A stretch of DNA of 23,039 nt from Thermoleophilia bacterium UBA6103. Its GTDB lineage: Bacteria; Actinomycetota; Thermoleophilia; UBA2241. Below, piece by piece: positions 6,466 to 13,760 of this stretch. Made by a program: the position numbers and the translations under genes. Every line of letters starts with the position of its first letter. Position 1 is the stretch's first letter. The notes under the pieces are model-generated. The model saw only the letters and a program-made list of their open reading frames with translations. It made no database searches and was not told the DNA's origin. The stretch lies in NCBI GenBank assembly GCA_002423545.1, contig DIWP01000005.1, forward strand, positions 395-23,433. Direction: 5' to 3'.

Positions 6466-8601
6466 CTAGTTCGCGTCGTCCGGGGGGACTCCTTGTCGCC
6501 CGCCGGAAGCCGGACGCTCGCGCAGGCCACGCCGCCTGCCGCCCCCCGCGGCAGACGTCATCGGCGCCGGATCGGCGCGTCTGGGAGCGCCCTCGAAGTT
6601 GGTCTGCAGGAACTTCAGGCCGGTCAGGTACAGGTAGCTCTTGGGCCGGCGGATGATCCGGCTGTCGACCAGCGCGTCGAGGAAGTCGTGCCGGCCTTCA
6701 AAGCGACCCATCGCCGTCATCGCCGTGCCCAGGCTGGCCAGAACGTGGGCGTCGCTGCCGGCGGCGGCGGCGATCCGGTAGCGCTGGGCGAACAGCTCGG
6801 CGCGCTCGTTGAACGCCGGGAACGCCAGACGGGAGTTGAAGACCTCGACCACGTCGATGGCATCGACGTGCTGCTTGAGGAGGCTGTAGCTGGGGACGGT
6901 GTGCAGCCGGTCGAACGGATGCGGAAGGTAGACGATGCCCTCCTGCTCCTTGATGGCGGCGATGGTGTCGGCGAAGCTCATCCCGGCGGGGATGGTGCGT
7001 TCCAGGAACAGGCCGACGACCTCGCCCTCGGTCGTCTTGACCTCCTCTCCGACGATGACGTGCAGGCCGTACTCCGCCGCCAGTCCGCGGCCTTCCAGAC
7101 CACCCGCCGCGGTGTCGTGGTCGGTTATGGCGATGACGTCGAGGCCGCACACCACGGCGCGCGCCAGCAGATCGCGCACCGGTACCACGCAGTCCTTGCT
7201 GTGCTCGGAGTGCACGTGGAAGTCGGCGAAGAGCTCGTCTGCCGGCGGCTCGACATGATGCCCAGGCGCTGGCGACTGCCGGTCGGCCGCAGACGGTCCG
7301 GCGGGCCGAGTCGGTCCGGCCGGGCCGGCGGACACGCGGCGCGCAGCGGCGGGCTGCGGCCGTCCGCGGCGGCGGCCGGCGGCGGCCGCATAGACCTCTT
7401 CCAGACGGTCGGCTACGACGTCGACGTCGTAGCGAGTCGCGGCGGCAGCCGCCGCCTCGCCGAGCGCCCGCCGCCGCGGCGGATCCTCGGCCAGATCGCG
7501 CAGGACGTGGGCGAGCGTACGCGGCTGGCGCGGTGTGACCAGCAGGCCGTCGACACCGTCGTCGATGAGCTCCCTGTGACCGGCGACGTCGGACACGACC
7601 ACGGCCAGCCCGGCGGCCATGCCCTGGACCACGCCGATATCGAACTCCTCGGCCTCCGGCGCGGGAGCGCAGAGGATGTCGGCGCCGGCCATCAGACGCG
7701 CCACGTCGGCGTCGGCGAGCGCCCCATGGAAGCGCACCGGCAGCCCTTCGGGAACAAGGTGCGCGTACCGCTCGGCCGTCAGGCCGTCGCCGGCCACGTC
7801 GAGCCGCACGGCAGGCGGCCCGCCGTGGGAGCGCCGCAGGGCCCGCAGCAGGTGTCGCAAGCCGGTACGCGGAGCGGCCGCACCCGCGTAGACGATGCCG
7901 ATGCGCGCACCGGCCGACGACGGCGACCCGCCGGCGCCGGCCGGTGCATATGCGTCGCCGGCCCCGTGCGCAGCCCGCGCCGCGGCGAACAGGGCCGTGT
8001 CGACGCAGTCGGGCAGTACCTCCACGTCGCCCTCGAAGGCACGCCACAGGGAGTCGCGTACGGCGCGCGAGACCGCCAGGACGTGATCGAAGGCCTCGAC
8101 GTAGCGCTGCAGGCGCGCGCGACGCGCCAGCCAGTAGGTGCGGAACTGCTCGGAGTCCACGTGGAACGTGGCCACGAGAGGACGACCGGCGTGACGCAGG
8201 CTCGTCCAGCCGAGACCGGGGACCAGCGGCTCGTGGATGTGCAGGACGTCGAGGTCCTGCGAAGAGAGCAGCACATCGACGTTGGCGAGCAGATCGGCGC
8301 TGGCGGCGATCAGCTTGGTGGTCCGGTTGAGCCGCACGGAGTAGGTCCCCCCGGCCACGAACAGCCGCGGGTAGGCTTCATCCGGATCGAAGACGGCGGC
8401 GCGGTCTTCCATCAGGACCTCGCGCACGGCCTGGCGGGTCCGGCGCACAGCCGTCCTGTCGGCGCTGGGGGCGATGATGGTGACCCGATGCCCACGCTGC
8501 GTCAGGCGGTCGGCGAGGATGCCGACGTGGCGGTTCACGCCACCCGGTCGCGACCACGAATAGGGCGTCACCAAGCCGATCGCCAAGCCGGAGTGCGGCA
8601 C
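6466..8601 (-). CDS. GT4 glycosyltransferase (PimA-like) fused to a PHP phosphoesterase domain
   Basis: A 711-residue two-domain cytoplasmic protein. The N-terminal GT4/GT-B half (about 5-410) opens with GLVTPYSWSRPGGVNRHV, the pattern of the mannosyltransferase PimA. It has HIHEPLVP, TFHVDSEQF and AGDGLTAER blocks. The EX7E motif reads EEFDIGVVQGMA, so the second Glu is Gln (Q326). A 45-residue Pro/Ala/Arg linker follows. The C-terminal PHP domain (about 458-660) has the full ligand set: HVH (462-464), TDHD (D494, H495), GEE (519-520), PHPFD (H561) and GSDAH (D617, H619). The tail is basic. Position downstream of inositol-3-phosphate synthase suggests PI mannoside or another inositol glycolipid, with PHP possibly removing the phosphate from PIP. 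The start is GTG 8599-8601, preceded by GGAGG (8607-8611); a GTG at 8605-8607 overlaps that site. Confidence 0.88.
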   Translation of the reverse strand: MPHSGLAIGLVTPYSWSRPGGVNRHVGILADRLTQRGHRVTIIAPSADRTAVRRTRQAVREVLMEDRAAVFDPDEAYPRLFVAGGTYSVRLNRTTKLIAASADLLANVDVLLSSQDLDVLHIHEPLVPGLGWTSLRHAGRPLVATFHVDSEQFRTYWLARRARLQRYVEAFDHVLAVSRAVRDSLWRAFEGDVEVLPDCVDTALFAAARAAHGAGDAYAPAGAGGSPSSAGARIGIVYAGAAAPRTGLRHLLRALRRSHGGPPAVRLDVAGDGLTAERYAHLVPEGLPVRFHGALADADVARLMAGADILCAPAPEAEEFDIGVVQGMAAGLAVVVSDVAGHRELIDDGVDGLLVTPRQPRTLAHVLRDLAEDPPRRRALGEAAAAAATRYDVDVVADRLEEVYAAAAGRRRGRPQPAAARRVSAGPAGPTRPAGPSAADRQSPAPGHHVEPPADELFADFHVHSEHSKDCVVPVRDLLARAVVCGLDVIAITDHDTAAGGLEGRGLAAEYGLHVIVGEEVKTTEGEVVGLFLERTIPAGMSFADTIAAIKEQEGIVYLPHPFDRLHTVPSYSLLKQHVDAIDVVEVFNSRLAFPAFNERAELFAQRYRIAAAAGSDAHVLASLGTAMTAMGRFEGRHDFLDALVDSRIIRRPKSYLYLTGLKFLQTNFEGAPRRADPAPMTSAAGGGRRRGLRERPASGGRQGVPPDDAN

Positions 8602-8633
8602 GCTCACCTCCGGACCGTCGCTTCAGTCGAGAA

Positions 8634-8663
8634 CGACCGCCGCGGCCGGCGCCGCGGCGGTCG
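8634..8663 (-). terminator. Perfect 13-bp hairpin between ino1 and the GT4-PHP gene
   Basis: CGACCGCCGCGGC (8634-8646) pairs without mismatch with 8651-8663 around a CGGC loop. It starts 6 nt after the ino1 stop and ends about 22 nt before the Shine-Dalgarno of the next gene. It has no U-run. It could terminate, attenuate read-through into the glycosyltransferase gene, or stabilise the ino1 message. Confidence 0.6.
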
Positions 8664-8669
8664 GCGTCG

Positions 8670-9773
8670 TCAGCCCTGGGAGAGGAGCGTGGCGCCCTCG
8701 CCCTCGCCGGCGATGAACTGTTCTGTGTACCGCCGGCACTCGTCGTCGGGATACTGGACCGGCGGTGACTTCATGAAGTACGAGCTGGGACCGTTGAGCG
8801 CCCCCACCAGGCCGCGGTCGCGGGCGATCTTGGCACAGCGGACCGCGTCGATGACGATGCCGGCCGAGTTGGGCGAGTCGACGACCTCGAGCTTGAGCTC
8901 GATGTTGAGCGGCACGTCGCCGAACGAGCGGCCCTCGAGGCGGATGTACGCCCACTTGCGGTCCTCGAGCCACTCGACGTAGTCGCTGGGGCCGATGTGC
9001 ACGTTCCTGGCCCCCATGTCGTAGTCGAGCTGGCTGGTGACGGCATTGGTCTTGCTGATCTTCTTGCTCTCGAGCCGCTCGCGCTCGAGCATGTTCATGA
9101 AGTCGGTGTTGCCGCCCACGTTGAGCTGGCTGGTGCGCTCGAGACGGACGCCGCGCTCACGGAACAGGCGCGTGAGCACGCGGTGGACGATGGTGGCGCC
9201 GACCTGGCTCTTGATGTCGTCGCCGATGATCGGCACGCCAGCCTCGACGAAGCGCTTCTGCCAGTACGGCTCGCGAGCGAGGAACACCGGGATGCAGTTG
9301 ACCATCGCGCAGCCGGCGGTGAGGATCTGCTCGGCGTACCACTTCGTGGCCTCTTCGCTGCCCACCGGCAGGTAGTTGACGACGACGTCGGCCTGCGTCT
9401 CCTTGAGGATACCGACGATGTCGGCGGTGGAGCCCGGAGCCTTGGTGATGATCCGCTTGAGATACTTGCCGAGCCCGTCGTGCGTCATGCCGCGCGCCAC
9501 CTTGACGCCGGTCTCCGGGACGTCGGCGAACTTCACGGTGCAGTTGGGCTTGGTGAAGATGGCTTCGGAGAGGTCTTTGCCGACCTTGTTCTTGTCGATG
9601 TCGATGGCGGCAACGAACTCGATGTCCTTGATGTGATACCCGCCCACGACCGGGTGCATGAGCCCGGGGACGAAGTCGGTCTTCCTGGCGCTCTTGTAGA
9701 ACTGGACACCCTGCACGAACGACGACGCGCAGTTGCCGACGCCGATGATGGCCACGCGCACCGGATTGCCCAC
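8670..9773 (-). CDS. ino1: Inositol-3-phosphate synthase, actinobacterial type
   Basis: NAD-dependent enzyme that isomerises glucose-6-phosphate to 1D-myo-inositol-3-phosphate, the entry to inositol lipids and, in some actinobacteria, mycothiol. It has 367 residues, the normal bacterial length. Visible motifs are the nucleotide-binding loop GVGNCASS (11-18), VVNYLPVGSEEATKWYAE (131-148), GDDIKSQVGATIVHR (184-198), LNVGGNTDFMNM (217-228) and DSPNSAGIVIDAVRCAKIA (299-317), all hallmarks of Ino1. The start is GTG 9771-9773, with GGAGG nine bases upstream. A TATACT box at 9892-9897 gives a leader of about 112 nt. Its neighbours are PIP synthase upstream and the PimA-like fusion downstream, consistent with lipid use. 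Confidence 0.96.
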   Translation of the reverse strand: MGNPVRVAIIGVGNCASSFVQGVQFYKSARKTDFVPGLMHPVVGGYHIKDIEFVAAIDIDKNKVGKDLSEAIFTKPNCTVKFADVPETGVKVARGMTHDGLGKYLKRIITKAPGSTADIVGILKETQADVVVNYLPVGSEEATKWYAEQILTAGCAMVNCIPVFLAREPYWQKRFVEAGVPIIGDDIKSQVGATIVHRVLTRLFRERGVRLERTSQLNVGGNTDFMNMLERERLESKKISKTNAVTSQLDYDMGARNVHIGPSDYVEWLEDRKWAYIRLEGRSFGDVPLNIELKLEVVDSPNSAGIVIDAVRCAKIARDRGLVGALNGPSSYFMKSPPVQYPDDECRRYTEQFIAGEGEGATLLSQG

Positions 9774-9891
9774 TATCTGCTACCTCCACGGGGGACGACC
9801 TGAGCGGCCGTCGTGATCGGTCCGGACCCTGCGCCTGTATGCGTGCCCCCGACGCGTCCATGCCCCAGAAGCCCCTGCGCAGGCGGGCGGG

Positions 9892-9897
9892 AGTATA
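9892..9897 (-). promoter_or_regulatory. -10 element TATACT upstream of ino1
   Basis: TATACT on the minus strand puts the transcript start near 9885, with a leader of about 112 nt before the GTG at 9773. No convincing -35 is visible. It indicates that ino1 has its own promoter, separate from PIP synthase. No riboswitch is recognisable in the leader. Confidence 0.45.
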
Positions 9898-9917
9898 CCA
9901 CAGGCATGGCGCGTGAC

Positions 9918-9941
9918 CCGGCCGGCAGGCAGGCCGGCCGG
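9918..9941 (-). terminator. Hairpin after the PIP synthase gene (9-bp stem, 6-nt loop)
   Basis: CCGGCCGGC (9918-9926) pairs perfectly with GCCGGCCGG (9933-9941). It lies 28 nt past the PIP synthase stop and just before the ino1 -10 box, where a terminator would be expected. No T-tract follows. Confidence 0.45.
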
Positions 9942-9969
9942 CCGGCGACACGGCGCCCGGACGCGGAAC

Positions 9970-10593
9970 TCAGGAGCCCGGCGACGTGCCGGCCGAGGCG
10001 CGTTCGGAGCGCACGGTGCGGTACACGTGCACGACCCGTTCGCCCACCGTGTACGCGGTGAGCGCCGCGAGACCGAAGACGGCGACGTCGAGCACGTGCC
10101 AGCGGTTGAGGATGAGACCGACGATGAGGATGATCAGGCGCTCGGCCCGGGACATGAGCCCGACCCGGCAGTCCAGATCGAGCGCCTCGGCACGCGCCCG
10201 CGTGTACGAGACGAGCAGCGACGCCACCAGGAACACCAGCGTGGCGACAAGTTGCGGGAAGTAGTCGACACGGACGTAGAAGATCGCCAGAGCGCCGAGC
10301 GTGGCGCCCTCTGAGATGCGGTCCATGGTCGAGTCGAAGAACGCTCCGAAGGCAGAGACGCTGTTGCTGCGGCGGGCCACCGATCCGTCCAGGAGGTCGC
10401 ACAGGGAGGCGACGATGAGGACGATGCCGGCCCAGAAGAGGTAGCCCATCACGATGAGCGCCGCGGCGCCGAGATTGAGCAGGATGCCGGCCGACGTGAG
10501 CATGTTGGCGGTGATGCCCATGCGGATAAGGCGGTCGACGAGCGGGTCGAAGCCACGCCGCACCGTGGAGTAGAGCGACTTGGGATCGATCAA
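9970..10593 (-). CDS. CDP-alcohol phosphatidyltransferase, probable phosphatidylinositol-phosphate synthase
   Basis: Integral membrane enzyme of 207 residues that transfers a phosphatidyl group from CDP-diacylglycerol to an alcohol; here probably to inositol-3-phosphate, giving phosphatidylinositol phosphate. The family motif D-x2-DG-x2-AR-x8-G-x3-D-x3-D is complete: D66, D69, G70, A73, R74, G83, D87, D91. The RARAEALDLDCRVGLMSRAE segment after it, and the neighbouring ino1, favour PIP synthase over PgpA-pathway or cardiolipin enzymes. About six hydrophobic segments are seen. The start is TTG 10591-10593, with GGGAG eight bases upstream. It begins only 26 nt after the tRNA-Lys gene with no promoter in between, so co-transcription with the tRNA is likely. 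In mycobacteria pgsA1 adjoins patA and pimA; no patA is present here. Confidence 0.9.
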   Translation of the reverse strand: MIDPKSLYSTVRRGFDPLVDRLIRMGITANMLTSAGILLNLGAAALIVMGYLFWAGIVLIVASLCDLLDGSVARRSNSVSAFGAFFDSTMDRISEGATLGALAIFYVRVDYFPQLVATLVFLVASLLVSYTRARAEALDLDCRVGLMSRAERLIILIVGLILNRWHVLDVAVFGLAALTAYTVGERVVHVYRTVRSERASAGTSPGS

Positions 10594-10619
10594 CGGCGCT
10601 GCTCCCGAAGTGGATGCGA

Positions 10620-10695
10620 TGGTGGGCCGTGAAGGATTCGAACCTTCGACCTTGGGATTAAGAGTCCCCTGCTCTACCAGCTAAGCTAACGGCCC
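10620..10695 (-). tRNA. tRNA-Lys (anticodon CTT)
   Basis: A 76-nt cloverleaf on the minus strand. Acceptor stem GGGCCGT/ACGGCCC, D arm GCTT...GAGC with AGCTGGTA loop, anticodon loop CTCTTAA (anticodon CTT at 10660-10662), T arm GAAGG-TTCGAAT-CCTTC, discriminator A, and an encoded CCA end (10620-10622). The innermost acceptor-side pair of the anticodon stem (27-43) is a G-A mismatch; the rest pair well. Confidence 0.97.
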
Positions 10696-10711
10696 TCGCA
10701 AGGTGGGCGCA

Positions 10712-10740
10712 ATGGTATCAAGCACCCTGCCCGCTGCCAA
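10712..10740 (-). promoter_or_regulatory. Promoter of tRNA-Lys (TTGGCA, 17-nt spacer, TACCAT)
   Basis: On the minus strand, TTGGCA (10735-10740) and TACCAT (10712-10717) are 17 nt apart, and transcription would start about 10 nt before the tRNA. It probably also serves the PIP synthase gene directly downstream. Confidence 0.55.
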
Positions 10741-10761
10741 ACGTTCACGGCCTGCCGGCAG

Positions 10762-10790
10762 CGGCCGGCGTCGGTGACCGCCGCCGGCCG
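10762..10790 (-). terminator. Hairpin ending the topA-tmk-holB-ricT-HMA operon
   Basis: CGGCCGGCG (10762-10770) pairs with CGCCGGCCG (10782-10790), and the loop itself can form CGGT/ACCG. It begins 18 nt after the last stop codon of the operon and lies before the tRNA promoter. No U-run is seen. Confidence 0.5.
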
Positions 10791-10808
10791 GTCCCGCGTC
10801 CCGACCGG

Positions 10809-11030
10809 TCACGTCAGCTCGCGCTCGTCGGCGACCGGATACCCGGCGGCTTCTATCGCCGCCCGGACCTCCGCCGGCGACGCACCGCCGGCGGCGAGCC
10901 TCACATCGACCGTCTTGTCGGCCACCGAGACGGTGACCGACTCGACGCCGGGGAGCGCCGAGACGGCCGTCTCGATGGCGCGCTTGCAGTGTTCACACGA
11001 GATGTCGGGCGCCGTATACAGGATGTGCAT
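10809..11030 (-). CDS. Small heavy-metal-associated (HMA/CopZ-like) protein
   Basis: A 73-residue single HMA domain with the ferredoxin-like pattern typical of copper chaperones. Metal-binding cysteines are C12 and C15 in DISCEHC; the residue before the first Cys is Ser, where CopZ proteins usually have G-M-T/S-C. PGVESVTVSVADKTVDV and AGYPV are standard HMA blocks. It probably binds Cu(I) or another soft metal in the cytoplasm. No copper ATPase or CsoR is nearby, and it sits at the end of a replication/RicT operon, so its partner is unknown. The start is ATG 11028-11030, with GGAGG five bases upstream. An ATG at 11043-11045 forms an ATGA overlap with the ricT stop and would add five residues. 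Confidence 0.88.
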   Translation of the reverse strand: MHILYTAPDISCEHCKRAIETAVSALPGVESVTVSVADKTVDVRLAAGGASPAEVRAAIEAAGYPVADERELT

Positions 11031-11041
11031 GATGTCCTCCG

Positions 11042-11869
11042 TCATCCGTCGCCGCCGGCCTCGGCCGCCTCGTCGGGACTAAGATCGAGCTCGTCGAGCG
11101 AGAAGGTCGCGTGCCGACCCTCGCCGAGGTCCACCGTGACGCTGTCCCGCGTCGGCAGCAGCTCCGTGACCTTTCCCTGCCCAGCGGGGGTGGTGACCAT
11201 GCGACCCCGCTTCGGCGCGCGACGGCGGAACGACGTGTACGTGTCGCGCTCGTACTTGAGGCAGCACATGAGACGTCCGCACACCCCGGATATCTTGGCG
11301 GGATTGAGCGGCAGGTTCTGATCCTTGGCCATGCGGATCGACACGGGATCCTGGTCGCCGGCGAACAGCGTGCAGCAGAGACGCCGGCCGCAGGTCCCGT
11401 AGCCACCGATCAGCCGTGCCTCGTCGCGGGCCGAGATCTGACGCAGCTCCACGCGTCGCCCGAGGCGTTCCGACAGTCGCGACACGAGCTGACGGAAGTC
11501 GACGCGCTGCTCGGCGCTGAAGGAGAACAGGACCTTCGCCTGATCGAAGCTGGACTCCACCGACACGACCTTCATCGCCAGACCGGCGGCGTCGATGAGG
11601 TCGGCCGCCACCTGGCGTGCCTCACGCTCGAAGGCCCGGTTCTCGTCGAGCCGCCGCAGGTCTTCCTCGTCGGCCACCCGGACCACGTGTTTGAGCGCCT
11701 GCGCGGAGGCATCGGCGTCATCCTGCGGCGCGGACACGACGCGGCCGCTCGTCAGGCCGCGCGCCGTCTCGACGATGACGTCGGCGCCGGGCTGCAGCTC
11801 GAGCTCGCCGGCGTCGAACAGGTAGGGCTTGCCGCCCTCCTGGAAGACTACGTTGACGACACGCGTCAC
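11042..11869 (-). CDS. ricT: PSP1 C-terminal domain protein, RicT (YaaT) family
   Basis: Cytoplasmic protein of 275 residues. Bacillus RicT works with RicA and RicF as an iron-sulfur complex that affects RNase Y-dependent mRNA processing and development. The PSP1 core is clear: SARDEARLIGGYGTCGRRLC (147-166 region), MAKDQNLPLNPAKISGVCGR (180-199) and LMCCLKYE (200-207). Conserved cysteines are C160, C165, C166, C197, C202 and C203. The start is GTG 11867-11869, overlapping the holB stop as GTGA, with GAGGAGG about ten bases upstream inside holB. The tmk-holB-ricT order is a conserved bacterial linkage. The C-terminal 15 residues are acidic. Confidence 0.93.
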   Translation of the reverse strand: MTRVVNVVFQEGGKPYLFDAGELELQPGADVIVETARGLTSGRVVSAPQDDADASAQALKHVVRVADEEDLRRLDENRAFEREARQVAADLIDAAGLAMKVVSVESSFDQAKVLFSFSAEQRVDFRQLVSRLSERLGRRVELRQISARDEARLIGGYGTCGRRLCCTLFAGDQDPVSIRMAKDQNLPLNPAKISGVCGRLMCCLKYERDTYTSFRRRAPKRGRMVTTPAGQGKVTELLPTRDSVTVDLGEGRHATFSLDELDLSPDEAAEAGGDG

Positions 11870-12993
11870 GACGCGCAGACCTCCTCGATGCGGGTGAACA
11901 GCGCCAGCAGCGCCAGCTCGCGGTCCACGTTGAGCAGCATGTCCCGGCGCGTCCGGGCGACCTCGTCGAGAGCGCGCGCGTACGTCGCCGGATGGCCCGT
12001 CGCCGCCACCACGATGGCCGCGCGACGATCGCCGTTCAAGAGTACCGCGCTCCGGTCTATGCTCGCCACCCAGACGTCGCGCAACGCCGAGGCGACCACG
12101 TCGGCGCACCACATCGCCACGCGACGCGAGCGGCGGGAGCCGTCTCGACGCGCCTTGTCGCGCAGCCGCTCAACATGCCAGGCGCGATCGCGCTCGTCCT
12201 GGATCGACGCCTCGACGGCGGCCGACTCAGCGGCGGCGCGCTCCTCGACGGCGGCCGTCGCCCGGCGCTCGAAGGTCGTGACCAGCGCCGCCACCTCGGC
12301 CGCCACCCGCTCGCCGCCGACCGCCCGCAGGGTCGCGTCGATCAACGCCCCGCGACGGTCCTCCCCGAGCGCATCGTCGGCCAGCTCGACGGCCCTGCCC
12401 GGCGATCCACCGGCGACATCGGCAAGCGCGCCGGCGACGCCCGGCGACAGACCCTGGCGCGCGCGCAGCATCGCCAGCACGTCGGCCCGCGCCACCGGCG
12501 AGAAGCGCACCAGCTCGCAGCGCGAGACGATCGTCGGCAGCAGGCTCTCCTCTTCACTGCTCACGAGGATGAAGAACACGTGTGCCGGCGGCTCCTCGAG
12601 GCTCTTGAGCAGCTTGTTGGCGGCGGCCGGATGCAGCTTGTCGGCCTCGTCGACGATCCACACCCTCTCGGAGGCCAGGAACGGCTTGAGGCTGAGCTCC
12701 GAGACGAGTCGCGTGACCTGCTCGTAGCGGATCAGGTCGCCCTCACGCTCGACGATGCCGACGTCGGGATGAGCGCCGCGCAACGCCCGCTCGTACGCAT
12801 CATCATGTCTGCCGCGAGCCACGATCAGCGCCGCCAGCTCCTCCGCGAAGGCGCGCTTGCCCAGACCGTCCTGACCGGCGAACAGGTACGCGTGGTGCAG
12901 CCCGCCGCGGCCGGACGCCCACCCGTCGATCAGCCTGTCGAAGTGTCCCTTGACCGGCGCCTGACCGACGATGGCCTCGAAGCGGCCGCTCAC
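11866..12993 (-). CDS. holB: DNA polymerase III, delta' subunit
   Basis: Clamp-loader subunit of 375 residues that helps place the sliding clamp on DNA. An AAA+ core is visible: P-loop GQDGLGK (40-46), Walker B-like WIVDEADKL (112-120), LLKSLEEPP and the SRC sensor motif (157-159). The C-terminal half is helical and rich in Glu/Arg/Ala, as in the family. The four-cysteine zinc module usually found after the P-loop helix is absent: residues 60-75 contain no Cys, although the following HPD is kept. The start is GTG 12991-12993, overlapping the tmk stop as GTGA, with GGGAG five to six bases upstream. It is followed by ricT with another GTGA overlap. Confidence 0.93.
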   Translation of the reverse strand: MSGRFEAIVGQAPVKGHFDRLIDGWASGRGGLHHAYLFAGQDGLGKRAFAEELAALIVARGRHDDAYERALRGAHPDVGIVEREGDLIRYEQVTRLVSELSLKPFLASERVWIVDEADKLHPAAANKLLKSLEEPPAHVFFILVSSEEESLLPTIVSRCELVRFSPVARADVLAMLRARQGLSPGVAGALADVAGGSPGRAVELADDALGEDRRGALIDATLRAVGGERVAAEVAALVTTFERRATAAVEERAAAESAAVEASIQDERDRAWHVERLRDKARRDGSRRSRRVAMWCADVVASALRDVWVASIDRSAVLLNGDRRAAIVVAATGHPATYARALDEVARTRRDMLLNVDRELALLALFTRIEEVCAS

Positions 12994-13760
12994 GACGGCT
13001 CCCCGGATGCTTCCCGGCCGAGCAGACCGCGCCGCTCGAGCCACGGCAGGACTGCGTCCGCCACCGACGCCGCGACCGCGGCCCTGTCTCCGTCCCCCGG
13101 CACGACGAGCATCCGCTGCGGGAAGCGCCGTACGAGCACGGCGTAGCCGTCTGCGACCCGCTTCTGCAGATCCTCCCCCTCGGCCTCGATCCGGTCGGGG
13201 GACGACGACCGTCGCGCGGCGGCGACCCGACGGGGCAGCTCAAGGACCAGCGACAGGTCCGGCAGCAGACCGCCGGTGGCCGCGGCGTTGACCTGCAGCA
13301 CGGCGTCGATGCCCACACCGCGGGCATGACCCTGATAGGCCAGCGACGAGTCGACGTAGCGGTCGAGCACCAGCACACGACCCGCGGCCAGCGCCGGCCA
13401 CAGGACGTCGTGGGCGAGCTGCGACCGGGCCGCCGCGTACAGCAGCGCCTCGGCCCAGGCGCCGACGGCGTGGTCGCGGTGTAGCAGCAGCTCGCGGACA
13501 CCCTCGCCCAGAGGCGTCCCTCCAGGCTCGCGCACGACCGTACCCGGGGCGTCGAGAGGGCCGACCGCGGCACCGCGGCGCTGCAGCGCCTCGACCAGCA
13601 GGCGGGCCTGGGTCGACTTGCCGCAGCCGTCGACGCCCTCGAGCGCGATGAGCGCACCGCCGCGATCGGCGCCGGGGGCGCCCGCCGCCACACCGGGGGA
13701 CCGCTCGGCGCCGAATGCGCCGGGCGCGGTGTCGTCAGCTCTTGGTGCGGCGGCGACCAC
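12990..13760 (-). CDS. tmk: Thymidylate kinase
   Basis: Phosphorylates dTMP to dTDP with ATP. Visible motifs are P-loop EGVDGCGKST, REPGGTPLGE (the family's acceptor-binding RxPGGT block), DRYVDSSLAYQGHARGVG (DRY/DRH-type motif with substrate contacts) and a LPDLSLVLELP strand. The length is 256 residues if started at GTG 13760, with an N-terminal Ala/Gly/Pro extension of about 35 residues that is longer than usual. A GTG at 13689-13691 would leave 13 residues before the first strand and is equally plausible; neither has a Shine-Dalgarno. The long form overlaps the topA end by 26 nt. The downstream overlap with holB is a GTGA. Confidence 0.93.
   Translation of the reverse strand: MVAAAPRADDTAPGAFGAERSPGVAAGAPGADRGGALIALEGVDGCGKSTQARLLVEALQRRGAAVGPLDAPGTVVREPGGTPLGEGVRELLLHRDHAVGAWAEALLYAAARSQLAHDVLWPALAAGRVLVLDRYVDSSLAYQGHARGVGIDAVLQVNAAATGGLLPDLSLVLELPRRVAAARRSSSPDRIEAEGEDLQKRVADGYAVLVRRFPQRMLVVPGDGDRAAVAASVADAVLPWLERRGLLGREASGEPS

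Noticed and set aside
6493..8982. Long plus-strand open frame (829 codons) opposite the GT4-PHP gene
   Set aside because: It is antisense to a clear two-domain protein and has no recognisable motif.
9774..9890. Possible riboswitch in the ino1 leader
   Set aside because: No known aptamer pattern or terminator/antiterminator pair could be recognised in the roughly 110-nt leader.
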